A stretch of DNA of 64,000 nt from a bacterium BMS3Abin14. GTDB taxonomy: Bacteria > BMS3Abin14. Below, piece after piece: positions 1 to 9,523 of the stretch. The stretch's first letter is position 1. Each line of letters starts with the position of its first letter. The DNA lies in the NCBI GenBank assembly GCA_002897695.1, contig BDTG01000028.1, forward strand, positions 27,231-91,230, read 5' to 3'. The notes beneath the pieces were generated by a model. It was not told the DNA's origin and ran no database searches. It saw only the letters and a list, made by a program, of their open reading frames with translations. A program made the translations under genes and the position numbers.

Positions 1-1
1 C

Positions 2-1138
2 CCATACGCCGGCAAACTGACCCTGTTCAAGGTAATTTCCGGGTCCATTAAGGCGGATTCCGGGTTTTTCAACGCAACCCGGGAGGCCAAAGAGAGGTGT
101 GGCAACATCTTCCAGCTCCAGGGCAAGAAACAGACCCCCGTTCCCGAATTATTCGCTGGTCAGCTGGGCGCTGTTGCCAAGCTCAAGGAGACCGGGACCG
201 GGGATACCCTTTGCATGGAGAGTGACCCATTTATACTTTCTCCCCCCCACGTCCCCGAACCAGCGCTTTCATACGCCATCGTTCCCAAAACCAAGGGGGA
301 CGAGGAGAAGGTCAGCGCTGCCATCAATCGACTCCTGGATGAGGACCCGTCCCTTCGAGTGTCGAGGGACAAGGAAACCAAAGAAAATATCCTTTCAGGT
401 ATGGGGCAGCTCCACATTGAGGTTACCATAGGGAGAATGAAGGAGAAATTTGGAGTGGATGTGGAGATGAAAATCCCCAAAGTTCCCTACAGGGAAACCA
501 TCAAGGGGAAGACCAGGCTCCAGAGCCGTTACAAAAAGCAGTCCGGAGGGCGGGGACAGTATGGGGATGTCTGGCTGGAAATCGAGCCTCTTGCTAACGG
601 AGCAGAGTTTGAATTCGTTGACAGAATAGTTGGCGGCGTTGTGCCGAGGCAGTATATTCCGGCTGTTGAAAAAGGGGTCCGTGAGGCCATGACCGAGGGT
701 GTCCTGGCGGGCTATCCCGTGACAAATGTCAAGGTATCCCTCTACGACGGGTCGTTCCACTCGGTGGATTCCTCGGAGATGGCGTTCAAAATAGCCGCGT
801 CCATGGGATTCAAGAAGGGTTTCATGGAGGCGAAACCAATCCTTCTTGAACCAATTGTCGACCTTGAGGTCTCTGTGCAGGATGATTATATGGGATCCGT
901 TATTGGGGACCTTAACTCCAGAAGGGGAAAAGTCGTGGGTGTGGAACCCCAGGCAGGAAGCCAGTTGGTGAGGGCCCAGGTCCCCATGGCGGAGGTTCTG
1001 ACCTATGCGCCCGACTTGAGGTCTATGACCGAGGGGAGGGCCTCTTTCAGCCAGACGTTTTCACATTACGAGGAAGTTCCGGCGCACCTGGCGTCGGGAA
1101 TTATCGAAAAAACCGGGGATAAAAAAGAAAAGGATTGA
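2..1138 (+). CDS. Elongation factor G-like translational GTPase, C-terminal part (5' truncated by window edge)
   Basis: The frame is open from base 2 to a TGA at 1136-1138, giving 378 visible residues without a start. The protein matches the EF-G domain order after the GTPase domain: end of domain II (PYAGKLTLFKVISGSIKADS), domain III (GMGQLHIEVTIGRMKEKFGV), domain IV with the GGRGQYGDVWLEI stretch, and domain V (RRGKVVGVEPQAGSQLVRAQ, then a HYEEVP tail). EF-G drives ribosomal translocation. The domain V wording (GVEPQAGSQ rather than the usual GMExRGxxQ) and PDLRSMTEGRASF point to the second EF-G type often carried beside canonical FusA, so I give no symbol. Three bases separate it from the SPOR gene, so they are probably co-transcribed. 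Family assignment is firm; the paralogue type is inference. Confidence 0.9.
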   Translation, partial: PYAGKLTLFKVISGSIKADSGFFNATREAKERCGNIFQLQGKKQTPVPELFAGQLGAVAKLKETGTGDTLCMESDPFILSPPHVPEPALSYAIVPKTKGDEEKVSAAINRLLDEDPSLRVSRDKETKENILSGMGQLHIEVTIGRMKEKFGVDVEMKIPKVPYRETIKGKTRLQSRYKKQSGGRGQYGDVWLEIEPLANGAEFEFVDRIVGGVVPRQYIPAVEKGVREAMTEGVLAGYPVTNVKVSLYDGSFHSVDSSEMAFKIAASMGFKKGFMEAKPILLEPIVDLEVSVQDDYMGSVIGDLNSRRGKVVGVEPQAGSQLVRAQVPMAEVLTYAPDLRSMTEGRASFSQTFSHYEEVPAHLASGIIEKTGDKKEKD

Positions 1139-1141
1139 GCT

Positions 1142-2233
1142 ATGGGCGATGATTTTGATCTCTTTCCCAAGAGGGATAACCTTGACCCGTTTTCTTTCGG
1201 ACAGGATGAAAAGGGTCCGAAAGAAGAGGATAAACCGGAGGAACCCGCCGATCTTGTTTTTGGCGTAAAAGAGGAAAAGGCTGTCGACAGCCTACCGGAC
1301 CTGGATGTGGACAAACTCCTGGGTGAGCCGCGTTCATCCGACAGGGAGCTCGAACCTCCAATGTCAGGGCCCATACCCGATGAACAGTCGGGTATAGGTA
1401 TTCCTCCAGCAGAAGGTCACCCGGGGACCGGCAGAAGAGCCGGTTCGGGAAAGCGCAAGACTTCACCGTTTGTCCTCATCGGAGGCGCGCTTGTACTTAT
1501 TCTGCTCATCCTGTGGGGAGTCTTGAACTATCTTCACCAGGACAGGAGAACAGATTCCAGTTTTCGGGCACCTGCGGTTAACAAGGTCACCGTGAAGATG
1601 GAGAAGCTTCCCCGGAATACGGCTCCAAAGGTGACAGCTCCCGTTCCCAAACCGGTCCCTGTGCCCATTCCCAAACCTGTTCCTGCACCGGCGCCTGAAC
1701 CGGTTCAAACACCCGCTATAAAACCTGTTAAAACACCATCGTTGCAAAACCCCATGCCGGTTGTCGAAGGGGCGGAGGGGAAATATTCTGTTCAGGTTGG
1801 GGCATGCATTCTCAAGTCGAGCGTAAGGGAACTCGAAAAAAAGCTGGCTGCTGTCGGCTACAGTCCGCTCTATAAAAAAGGGTCTACTCACGCGATGATG
1901 CATTTTCTGACAGTAGGCCCCTTTGCCAGTACCAGCGAGGCCGAAAGGGTTCTTTCCGACCTTAAACAGGCGAGGGTAGAGGCTAACCTTTCGAGGGTTT
2001 CCGGAGGAGAAACGGCTATCAACGCCGGCAGTTACCTGTTTGAGGGAAATGCCCGGATGATAATGACCCGCATAAATAAGATGGGGTACAGGGTCAGGCT
2101 GACCAAAAGAGAAACCAGGCTTCCCATGACCTTTGTCAGGGTTGGTAAGTTCCGGACAAGGTCGGATGCAGGAAGTTTAAGTGATGAGCTCAAGGATAAA
2201 GGATTTGATGCCATTGTCGTCAAGCTTCAATAG
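1142..2233 (+). CDS. Membrane-anchored protein with two C-terminal SPOR repeats
   Basis: A 363-residue protein with an acidic, disordered cytoplasmic N-terminus (about 1-105), one transmembrane helix (about 109-128, SPFVLIGGALVLILLILWGV), a proline/lysine/valine-rich spacer (about 160-195, repeats of KPVPxP) and two SPOR-like units (about 210-285, starting GKYSVQVGACILKSSV, and 290-363, ending in FDAIVVKLQ). SPOR domains bind denuded glycan strands at division septa, so a periplasmic role in envelope or division remodelling is likely. The layout (single TM, Pro-rich linker, SPOR) is that of FtsN/DedD-like proteins, but nothing identifies an orthologue. It starts 3 bases after the EF-G-like stop and is followed 11 bases later by the next gene. 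Confidence 0.8.
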   Translation: MGDDFDLFPKRDNLDPFSFGQDEKGPKEEDKPEEPADLVFGVKEEKAVDSLPDLDVDKLLGEPRSSDRELEPPMSGPIPDEQSGIGIPPAEGHPGTGRRAGSGKRKTSPFVLIGGALVLILLILWGVLNYLHQDRRTDSSFRAPAVNKVTVKMEKLPRNTAPKVTAPVPKPVPVPIPKPVPAPAPEPVQTPAIKPVKTPSLQNPMPVVEGAEGKYSVQVGACILKSSVRELEKKLAAVGYSPLYKKGSTHAMMHFLTVGPFASTSEAERVLSDLKQARVEANLSRVSGGETAINAGSYLFEGNARMIMTRINKMGYRVRLTKRETRLPMTFVRVGKFRTRSDAGSLSDELKDKGFDAIVVKLQ

Positions 2234-2244
2234 GAAACTCACCA

Positions 2245-2904
2245 ATGACTCCGGCAAATGAGCGTGAATTAGGTGTTCTTGTCCGGATGGTAGCCTCGGA
2301 CGACCCGCAAAGGCGGGATATCGCGCTCCGGGCCATCAGGAAAATTCCTTCGGCCGAGGTCGCGGAGTACCTGGCATCCCGTAAGCCTGACGAGAAGACC
2401 TCCGGCCTGATAACACAATCACTCCAGGAAAGCGAATCCGACCCCGTTCCAACTGCTCAACAGGAAAATCATCCGGATAATGATAAGGAGTTGACATTGA
2501 CCCAGCGCGTCCAGTTCATGACCGTGGGTGAAAAGATTAAATTGGCTTTCAAGGGCGACAAGGAGTCCAGGACGCTTCTCCTCAAGGACACTAACCGTGA
2601 GATATACATGTCCGTCCTGGAAAATCCAGGCCTTAAGGAGACCGAGGTCGAGATGATAACTAAAAATACGGCCACCAATGCCGACATTCTAAGGGCCATC
2701 GGAAAGAACAGGGAGTGGTCGTCAAACAGGAATATAATGAGAAACCTTGTACACAATTCCAAAACCCCTGTGGAGCTTTCCATAAGGTTTCTTCCCAGAA
2801 TGAATTTTAAAGATCTGGAATTTATCGCCAAGAGCCGGAACCTCCCGATGGCAGTCAGGACAAACGCCAAGAGGCTCGTCTCCAGCAAAAGGAAAGGGCG
2901 GTGA
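2245..2904 (+). CDS. Conserved hypothetical partner of an MglA-type GTPase
   Basis: A 219-residue soluble protein with no signal peptide or membrane segment. The sequence is helix-rich: an N-terminal block (1-65) with repeat-like helices (RDIALRAIRKIPSAEVAEYL), a polar linker (65-85), and a C-terminal helical domain (85-219) containing LTQRVQFMTVGEKIKLAFKG and NPGLKETEVEMITKNTATN. The style resembles HEAT-like or DUF2336-like helical scaffolds, but I do not recognise a named family. It lies directly before the MglA-type GTPase with only 4 bases between stop and start, so the two products probably act together, for example as scaffold and switch. The function is inferred from position only. 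Confidence 0.65.
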   Translation: MTPANERELGVLVRMVASDDPQRRDIALRAIRKIPSAEVAEYLASRKPDEKTSGLITQSLQESESDPVPTAQQENHPDNDKELTLTQRVQFMTVGEKIKLAFKGDKESRTLLLKDTNREIYMSVLENPGLKETEVEMITKNTATNADILRAIGKNREWSSNRNIMRNLVHNSKTPVELSIRFLPRMNFKDLEFIAKSRNLPMAVRTNAKRLVSSKRKGR

Positions 2905-2908
2905 AGCT

Positions 2909-4270
2909 ATGCCGGTTTTTAACTACCCCGGTAAAGAAGTAAACATAAAGGTCGTCTATTACGGTCCCGGCCTGTCCGGAAAGACCACCAACATCCAGTT
3001 TATCCACGGCAATGTCAGGCCCGATTTCAAAGGGAAGCTCGTATCTCTTGCCACCCAGACAGACAGGACGCTGTTTTTTGACTTCCTTCCCATGGAACTG
3101 GGAGTGTTGGGTGGGTACAAGATAAGGCTCCACCTGTATACCGTCCCTGGCCAGGTTCATTACAACGCGACAAGAAAACTCGTCCTGAAAGGGGTGGATG
3201 GGGTTGTCTTTGTGGCTGATTCCCAGCGTGCGATGCAGGAGACGAATCAGGAGAGTCTTTCCAACCTTGAGAAGAACCTGGCATCCTACGGCAAGGGTCT
3301 CGCCGATCTTCCCCATGTCATACAATGCAACAAAAGGGACCTTGATGATCTTTTGGACATGGATGCACTCAGCGCTCAGCTAAACCCCCACAAAGCGCCG
3401 ATTGTCGAGGCCGTCGCATCGGATGGAAAGGGTGTGCTGGAATGTCTGAGAGAAGTCCTGCGGCTTGTCATGAAATCACTTCGGGACCAGTTTCCATCGC
3501 GGGAAATGGGGACCAAACAGGCGGAGACCCCCCCTTCTGAGGCCAGGGCCGAGGTTGTCCCGGAACCTGAACCATTGGAGGATTATGAGGCAGCTTCGCC
3601 GCTCCAGGAGCGGGATCTTTCCAATGAGTCGGCGTTATCCCCTGATTCCGACGGTGAGGCCGATGAATCCGAGATAATGCTGGAGGTCCCGGAAAGGGAG
3701 GCCACCCAAATACCTGAACCTGAGGCTACGGTCGCCCTTGATGCGCCGGAAGCGCAGATTTCCACCGATACGAACGATGTGGTCGTTCATCTGCCCATCC
3801 CCGGCGGTGGGGAGATGGAGGTTTCCGTCCGGATCATCGCCCGTCTTACCAGAGCGCCGGTTTCCGCGGAGGTCATTCCCCCGGAGCCTGTGAGGGAACG
3901 ACGGGAGGAAAATTCCCCCGAAGGGATTTCCGAAGAGATCGAAACCGTCGTCCTCGATCCGGATCTGGAGATAGAGAGCGCAGATATTGAGGAGACGGCC
4001 CTCGATGACGAGTTCGATGTCGAGGAGGTTATCGCCGAGCTGGAGGAGGAGATGGAACTCGATGCCCTTGAAACCGCAACCGGGGACGGTGAAGACAGCA
4101 GGGCTGGAGGTCCGGATGGGGGGTCCGCCCCGGGGACTCCGGATGAACACTATGACCCTTCTTTCCGGGAGTTGCAGTTCACTGATTTTGACGGAAATCA
4201 GGAGTCCGAGGCTGGAAAGGGGAAGCGGAAAGGCCTTTTCGGGCGGCTCAGGAAGAAAAAGCGGCCCTGA
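2909..4270 (+). CDS. MglA-type small GTPase with long acidic C-terminal extension
   Basis: Residues 1-200 form a Ras-like GTPase of the MglA family: P-loop GPGLSGKTT at 19-27, the family-typical TVPGQ (78-82) in place of DxxGQ, and NKRD at 141-144 for guanine specificity. MglA proteins set cell polarity and control motility machinery in deltaproteobacteria. This protein is 453 residues, more than twice the length of a minimal MglA (about 195). Residues about 205-430 are Glu/Asp/Pro-rich and low in complexity (for example EEVIAELEEEMELDALE), and the end is basic (KGKRKGLFGRLRKKKRP). No MglB/roadblock gene is visible nearby. The extension may dock effectors or the membrane through its basic tail; that is inference. 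It is translationally close to the preceding gene. Confidence 0.85.
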   Translation: MPVFNYPGKEVNIKVVYYGPGLSGKTTNIQFIHGNVRPDFKGKLVSLATQTDRTLFFDFLPMELGVLGGYKIRLHLYTVPGQVHYNATRKLVLKGVDGVVFVADSQRAMQETNQESLSNLEKNLASYGKGLADLPHVIQCNKRDLDDLLDMDALSAQLNPHKAPIVEAVASDGKGVLECLREVLRLVMKSLRDQFPSREMGTKQAETPPSEARAEVVPEPEPLEDYEAASPLQERDLSNESALSPDSDGEADESEIMLEVPEREATQIPEPEATVALDAPEAQISTDTNDVVVHLPIPGGGEMEVSVRIIARLTRAPVSAEVIPPEPVRERREENSPEGISEEIETVVLDPDLEIESADIEETALDDEFDVEEVIAELEEEMELDALETATGDGEDSRAGGPDGGSAPGTPDEHYDPSFRELQFTDFDGNQESEAGKGKRKGLFGRLRKKKRP

Positions 4271-4289
4271 CGGGACAGGTAAGGAAAAT

Positions 4290-4317
4290 AGTCCAGAGTC
4301 CAGAGTCCAGAGTCCAG
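4290..4317. repeat. Tandem heptamer repeat, four copies of AGTCCAG
   Basis: Four exact head-to-tail copies of AGTCCAG begin 20 bases after the MglA-type stop codon. A three-copy version lies directly behind another stop codon at 33834-33854, and related period-7 units (TGTCCAA) occur at 21697-21717 and inverted near 29373. These are non-coding scars or slippage-prone intergenic repeats. Confidence 0.85.
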
Positions 4318-4393
4318 AGGCTGGACTCCCTGCCGCGCCGAAGCCCGGAAGGCGAAGGCGGATGAATCCTGGCCCGTTTGGCAGCACTTTTGC

Positions 4394-6742
4394 TTGTGTG
4401 TTTCCATGCGGACGGGTTCCACCGGAAATAATCGCGGGATAGTTTCTCTCAGACCCGCCAGTGCCCTTCTTGCCGTGGGATTTTTGTGCGGCTCCCTGTT
4501 GGGAATGGCCATTCCCAACTATCCGGAAGCTGCGATAGGTCCAGTCGCGGCGGTTACGGGACTCTCTGTTGTTGCTTCGACTCCCCTCGCTCTGATGGCG
4601 GCCGGCTTTTCACTGGGCATCCTGACCGCAGTTATTCCAGAAAAATACCGGACCGGAACAAACTCCCCGGATATTACGGGCACCATGGAGGGCAGGGTCC
4701 TGTCTGTCGCTTCCGGAGTGGCCGGGGGCGGGGTTGCCACCGTCTCAGTGGACCGGGTTTTTCTGCCCCGGCCTGTAACCGTTCGTTTTAAGGCCCGTCT
4801 GCGTTTTTCCGGCGGGCCTATGCCTTTCGCCGGAGATCTGATCAGAGCTCCTGTCCATTTGATCCAGTTTGAGTCGGCAAACAGGCCCGGTTTGCGCTAT
4901 CTCGGCAATGTGGACCCTCGAGGATGGGCCCTCATCCGTGAAGGGGGGTACCTTTCGCATCTCAGGAGGAAGATCAGGAATTCACTGCTGAAAGGAGGTG
5001 AGAGGTTTGGCCCTTCAGTCACAGGGATGCTTGCCAGTATAGCTCTTGGGGACAAATCCCTTTTGCCGGCAGAAACATCCAGAGCCATGCGGCATACCGG
5101 CATCTATCATCTTCTGGCCGTATCCGGAGTCCACCTGGCTGCAGCTCTGCTGATGGGAATCCTGTTGGCCCGCCCTCTGGGTGCGGCAATAGCGGGCGCC
5201 GGGCGCCCGGGCCTGTCCCTCGAAATTCGAGTGGTTGCAGGTGGCCTGTTCTGCATCCTTTACCTGTGCATAACCGGAATATCCCCTTCCGCTGCCAGGG
5301 CCGGAGTTTTTGCGGCTCTGACGGCTTTGGCATTGATGACAAAGAGGGAAATCCACCCGATTAATGTCCTTGCATTATGCTACCTGGCTATCGGCTCATT
5401 TTCCACCGTTCCTCAGCCCGGGGTCTCACTGGCCCTTTCAATGCTCGCGTGTCTGGGTATCTTTGCATCCGTCGGGAGGGGTCCAAGGGATCTGACGTCT
5501 GCGATGAGGGTGTCGGTAGGTGCATTTATCTTTACCCTTCCACTGGTTGTAACGGTTTTCAGGGGAATCCCGTTCTTGGCTCCGGCGATCAACCTGATCG
5601 TCGGAGTTCCCTTTGCCGCCATGCTGATTCCAGGGGTGGTACTCGGCGATGTCCTTTCAGTTGTGTTGCCCCAAGGGGCGAATATCGTTTTTGCCGTTTG
5701 TGCCGGTCTCGGTAAGATATTCTCGGTTTTTATCGCTGCCCTCGGGAGCGTGAGATGGATCTATCTCCCCCTGAACGAATACGGATGTGCTGTAGCTGCA
5801 GCCGCAGGCGTCCTGTGTGCATTTCTGTGGATTAGATGGTGTGGAAACCTTGGTCGCGGAGTGGTGTTAATAATCCTCATTTCCAGCGCTGCGCTTGCAG
5901 GAAACTTTCTCGGGGACATGTTTGTTTACAACAGGCTTGTAATGCAATTTCCCGGCCTGGGCCAGGCCGACGCAGCTGTCCTCAGAGCCAGCGGCAAGAC
6001 GGTTATGGTTGATACAGGGCCACCCGGAGTTGGATTGCGCAGCCCTCCCATTGCCCGGATGATGGAGAGAGAGGGGATAAGGAGGATTGATGTCATCATT
6101 CTTACCCACCCACATCCTGATCACGTGGGCGGGGTTGCGTTTCTGATGAAAAACTGGGACGTTGGCGAGGTCGTCCTGCCCCAGACCATGCAGGCGTTTG
6201 ACCTCTGGCGGAAGGTCCTGACGACCGTCCCTCCGGGTACCGTTGTGCGTTTTCTGGCCAGGGGGGATTCCATAAGGGTGGGAGAGATGGAATTCGAGGC
6301 CATGGCCCCGTTTTCCGAACTGTATCGGGATGGAGACGATCTGAACGGGCTTTCGCTGGTCATGCTGCTGCATTGGCGAAAATTTACTGCGCTGTTCACC
6401 GGTGATGCCCCCTGGGGGTCGGTGGAAAAAATAATCGGCCGGTTAGACAGCCTCTATCTTCTCAAAGTCCCCCATCACGGGAGCGCCAGAGGTTTCGACC
6501 CGGTCGCCATGAAAAGGATCGGTATGATCAAAGGGGTGTTCCGAAAACTGCTGGCCGTGTTCACTTCCGATCCGCTTGGGGAGAGGGCGCTCCCCTCCCT
6601 GAAAGTGGTCCGATGGTTTGAAAGGGCAGGGGCACGGTTTTTACTGACAGGACGTGGAGAGGGTGTTAACATTATTTGCCGTTTTCCGCGAAAGTGGAGA
6701 AAGGGCGAGATTGGGAAAGTTGACATCCATTATGGCTTCTGA
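4394..6742 (+). CDS. comEC: ComEC/Rec2-family competence protein (DNA channel plus metallo-beta-lactamase domain)
   Basis: About 782 residues. An N-terminal pair of hydrophobic stretches (about 20-75) is followed by a soluble OB-like region, the ComEC polytopic membrane core with the hallmark GIYHLLAVSGVHLAAAL near 235, several more helices to about 510, and a C-terminal metallo-beta-lactamase-like domain with THPHPDHVGG near 575 and a late PHHGSARGF motif near 695. ComEC forms the inner-membrane channel through which single-stranded DNA enters during natural transformation, and the hydrolase-like domain is thought to process the entering strand. TTG at 4394 is the longest start; ATG at 4406 is also possible, and neither has a clear Shine-Dalgarno. 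Length and architecture are normal and the frame is intact. No other competence gene is in the window. Confidence 0.93.
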   Translation: MCVSMRTGSTGNNRGIVSLRPASALLAVGFLCGSLLGMAIPNYPEAAIGPVAAVTGLSVVASTPLALMAAGFSLGILTAVIPEKYRTGTNSPDITGTMEGRVLSVASGVAGGGVATVSVDRVFLPRPVTVRFKARLRFSGGPMPFAGDLIRAPVHLIQFESANRPGLRYLGNVDPRGWALIREGGYLSHLRRKIRNSLLKGGERFGPSVTGMLASIALGDKSLLPAETSRAMRHTGIYHLLAVSGVHLAAALLMGILLARPLGAAIAGAGRPGLSLEIRVVAGGLFCILYLCITGISPSAARAGVFAALTALALMTKREIHPINVLALCYLAIGSFSTVPQPGVSLALSMLACLGIFASVGRGPRDLTSAMRVSVGAFIFTLPLVVTVFRGIPFLAPAINLIVGVPFAAMLIPGVVLGDVLSVVLPQGANIVFAVCAGLGKIFSVFIAALGSVRWIYLPLNEYGCAVAAAAGVLCAFLWIRWCGNLGRGVVLIILISSAALAGNFLGDMFVYNRLVMQFPGLGQADAAVLRASGKTVMVDTGPPGVGLRSPPIARMMEREGIRRIDVIILTHPHPDHVGGVAFLMKNWDVGEVVLPQTMQAFDLWRKVLTTVPPGTVVRFLARGDSIRVGEMEFEAMAPFSELYRDGDDLNGLSLVMLLHWRKFTALFTGDAPWGSVEKIIGRLDSLYLLKVPHHGSARGFDPVAMKRIGMIKGVFRKLLAVFTSDPLGERALPSLKVVRWFERAGARFLLTGRGEGVNIICRFPRKWRKGEIGKVDIHYGF

Positions 6743-6795
6743 TAAAAAAACGCATATATTCTATATTGTTAGATGAGTTTCAGCCGGGGAAGGCG

Positions 6796-8223
6796 ATGAA
6801 AAAATTCACGGTCCTTGTTGTTGATGATGACAAATTTTCCAGAACTTTCTGCCGCCAGATCCTGGAGGAAGAGGGAAATGTGGTGGTTGAAGAGTCCGCA
6901 GGGGTGGATGAGGCCCTGGGCAGGGTAAAAGATGGTGGAATCGATCTTGTTGTTTCCGACATGGTCATGCCGGACAAGTCAGGCCTTGACCTTGTACAAA
7001 GTTTAAGCGTTGAGTCACCTGACCTCAAGGTCATCGTTATTACCGGCCACGCCTCAATTGAGAACGCGGTTGAGGCCATGAAACTCGGTGCGCTGGACTA
7101 CATACGAAAACCTCTGAACCCCGGTGAGTTCAAGGTGGTCGTTCAGCACGCTCTCGATCGAATGACCCTCACCAGGGAAAACAGGGAGCTCAAGAGCAGC
7201 CTAAACCTCTACAATGTGAGCAGTCGGATCATGCGAACCATTGAGATTGAGGAACTGTATGAGGTCGTCTTCGAAAAGATGCTACAGGAGGTTGGGGCCA
7301 CAAGCGGGTTTCTTTATCTCATCGACCAGGAACAAGGTGAATCGAACATCGTTATCTCCGAGGGTTTCGATGTGGATCGTAATCCTGATCTTGACCGGAA
7401 GGTCTTTGAACTATACGGGGTCGCACTGTCCGAGACAACGCTCCCGTACTGTCCCGAGGTTGTTCTCCCCCTGAAGATCAACTACAGGAGCAGGTCCGAT
7501 TCCATTCTTTCCATTATCTTTATCCCTCTCAGAAGCAAGAGTGACCTGGTCGGAATGGTGGTATTTTTTGACACCGAACAGGAGAGCGCCTTCGATGACG
7601 AGGACCTGAAAGCGGCCCAGTTCCTCTGTGATCATGCCGGTTCTGCTTTTGAAAACGCACTTTTATACTCCAAGGCAAAAATCCTCACTATTACCGATGA
7701 TCTGACCAGCGTGTTTAACTACCGGTATCTGAATAATATTCTTGACCGTGAAATGCTCAGGGCTGAAAGGCTGGAGTCGTCCATGTCCGTTCTCTTCCTG
7801 GATCTGGATTCGTTCAAGAAGGTCAATGACCGGTTCGGGCATCTGGTGGGGAGTAAAATTCTGGTTGAACTGGCCGGCCTGCTCAAGGAAGCTGTGCGAA
7901 AGGTCGATGCCGTTGCGCGATACGGTGGCGATGAGTACATCATCGTTTTGACGGATACATTTGCCGAAGGGGCTGTGATCGTTGCAGAACGAATCCGGCA
8001 GATGATTGAAGAGTTTGTCTTCCTCGAAGAGGAGGGATATTCTATTCGCCTGACGATCTCCATAGGGGTCGCCTCCTATCCGGAGCATGCCCAGAGCAAG
8101 GCGGAACTGCTGCATCTCGCCGATGAGGCAATGTACAGGGGCAAGTTCGGCAAGAAAAACGTTGTCTATCTTGCCGTTCCCGGCCAGGGAAGTTCGGGCT
8201 CCAGTATTCTATCAGCCCCCTGA
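6796..8223 (+). CDS. Response regulator with receiver, GAF and GGDEF-type domains (probable diguanylate cyclase)
   Basis: ATG 6796 is preferred over an upstream in-frame TTG (6766) because the receiver core starts right after it and GGGGAAGG lies just upstream. The 475 residues hold a receiver (about 1-120: acidic pocket VVDDD, phospho-acceptor in SDMVMPDKSGLD, conserved lysine in IRKPL), a GAF domain (about 145-290) and a GGDEF domain (about 300-460). The signature reads RYGGDEYIIVL; GGDEY is a tolerated variant of GGDEF, so cyclase activity making cyclic-di-GMP is likely. An upstream RxxD inhibitory site is not obvious. It follows comEC by about 50 AT-rich bases, and hisS begins 25 bases after its stop. 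Confidence 0.88.
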   Translation: MKKFTVLVVDDDKFSRTFCRQILEEEGNVVVEESAGVDEALGRVKDGGIDLVVSDMVMPDKSGLDLVQSLSVESPDLKVIVITGHASIENAVEAMKLGALDYIRKPLNPGEFKVVVQHALDRMTLTRENRELKSSLNLYNVSSRIMRTIEIEELYEVVFEKMLQEVGATSGFLYLIDQEQGESNIVISEGFDVDRNPDLDRKVFELYGVALSETTLPYCPEVVLPLKINYRSRSDSILSIIFIPLRSKSDLVGMVVFFDTEQESAFDDEDLKAAQFLCDHAGSAFENALLYSKAKILTITDDLTSVFNYRYLNNILDREMLRAERLESSMSVLFLDLDSFKKVNDRFGHLVGSKILVELAGLLKEAVRKVDAVARYGGDEYIIVLTDTFAEGAVIVAERIRQMIEEFVFLEEEGYSIRLTISIGVASYPEHAQSKAELLHLADEAMYRGKFGKKNVVYLAVPGQGSSGSSILSAP

Positions 8224-8248
8224 GAAAAAGGGTAAAGGTCAAACTTCA

Positions 8249-9523
8249 ATGCACAAAGCGATCAAGGCGATACGCGGCTTCAGCGATGTTCCGACCGAGG
8301 ATGCCTGGAAATACACCTATATTGAAAATTGCGCCCGGCGGCATTTTCAGCTGTATGGCTACAGGGAGATACGGCTTCCGGTGCTTGAGTACACCGAACT
8401 GTTTTCAAGAGGGATCGGCGAGGCCACGGATATTGTTGAAAAGGAAATGTATACTTTCCCCGACCGTAAAGGGAGAAGCCTGACCCTCCGTCCCGAGGGA
8501 ACCGCATCCGCGATGCGCGCATACCTGGAAAGGGGATGGCACTCTAACGGGGCTCTCAGTAAACTCTTCTATTCCGGCCCCATGTTCCGGCATGAGAGGC
8601 CGCAGAAGGGCCGGTATCGCCAGTTCTATCAGCTTGGGTTGGAGGCCATCGGCCATGGCGGGCCTTTGGTGGATGCCGAGGTAGTCGACCTTCTGTACCG
8701 GTTTTTCCTCCGAATGGATGTCCAGGACGTCAGGATCCTCCTTAACAGCCTGGGGTGCGAGGATTGCCGACCCGGGTTCCGTGATAAATTGCTGGTTTTT
8801 CTCGGGTCCGTCTCCGACAGGCTATGCTCAAATTGCAGAAGAAGGACACAGACAAACCCTCTCAGGGTCCTGGATTGCAAGGTGCCGACCTGTCAGGAGG
8901 CTCTAACAGGCGTCCCGGTAATGGTGGATTCTCTTTGCGATGAATGCCGGGACCATTTTTCCGGCGTGTGCCGTACCCTGGACGGTCTTGAAGTGCCTTA
9001 CACCGTAGACCCCAGGATCGTTCGCGGCCTGGACTACTACAGCAGGACCGCAATTGAGGCCGTCTGTGACCGTCTGGGTTCCCAGAACGCTGTGGCGGCC
9101 GGCGGGCGATACGATGGCCTGGCTCGGCAGATCGGAGGGGATGTGCCGGGAATCGGGTTTGCCCTGGGTGTTGAACGTCTGAAGCTGATTATGAAATGGG
9201 ATTCTCCTGCTCCTCCGGTTCCCGACTATTATCTTGCGGGCGCCACACCCGATGCAAGGATCCCCGTTATGAAATTGGCGGATCAAATCAGGGGATTCGG
9301 GATTCGGGCCGAGGTTGATCTGGAGGAAAGGAGCCTTAAGGCACAGATGAGGCGTGCAAATAGAATGTCGGTACACAAGGTGGTTATCATCGGGGATGAC
9401 GAGCTGTCGAGAGGAACCGTGACGCTGAAAGATTTTTCCAGTAATAAACAGGAGGAGATCTCTCGAGATAATTTTCTCGCTGGACTGATCAGAACCGGAG
9501 AAAACCTGAAAGGAGCGGAGTGA
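8249..9523 (+). CDS. hisS: Histidyl-tRNA synthetase
   Basis: Charges tRNA-His with histidine in the cytoplasm. From ATG 8249 the product is 424 residues, normal for bacterial HisRS. Class II motifs are clear: the N-terminal IKAIRGFSDV, motif 2 around GPMFRHERPQKGRYRQFYQL, the histidine-A signature GLDYYSRTAIEA, and motif 3 GIGFALGVERL. The C-terminal anticodon-binding domain (about 325-424) is present. The frame stays open upstream into the preceding gene, but homology starts at MHKAIKAIRG, which decides the start. The stop codon overlaps the ATG of the next gene (TGATG at 9521-9525), so the two are translationally coupled. Confidence 0.97.
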   Translation: MHKAIKAIRGFSDVPTEDAWKYTYIENCARRHFQLYGYREIRLPVLEYTELFSRGIGEATDIVEKEMYTFPDRKGRSLTLRPEGTASAMRAYLERGWHSNGALSKLFYSGPMFRHERPQKGRYRQFYQLGLEAIGHGGPLVDAEVVDLLYRFFLRMDVQDVRILLNSLGCEDCRPGFRDKLLVFLGSVSDRLCSNCRRRTQTNPLRVLDCKVPTCQEALTGVPVMVDSLCDECRDHFSGVCRTLDGLEVPYTVDPRIVRGLDYYSRTAIEAVCDRLGSQNAVAAGGRYDGLARQIGGDVPGIGFALGVERLKLIMKWDSPAPPVPDYYLAGATPDARIPVMKLADQIRGFGIRAEVDLEERSLKAQMRRANRMSVHKVVIIGDDELSRGTVTLKDFSSNKQEEISRDNFLAGLIRTGENLKGAE

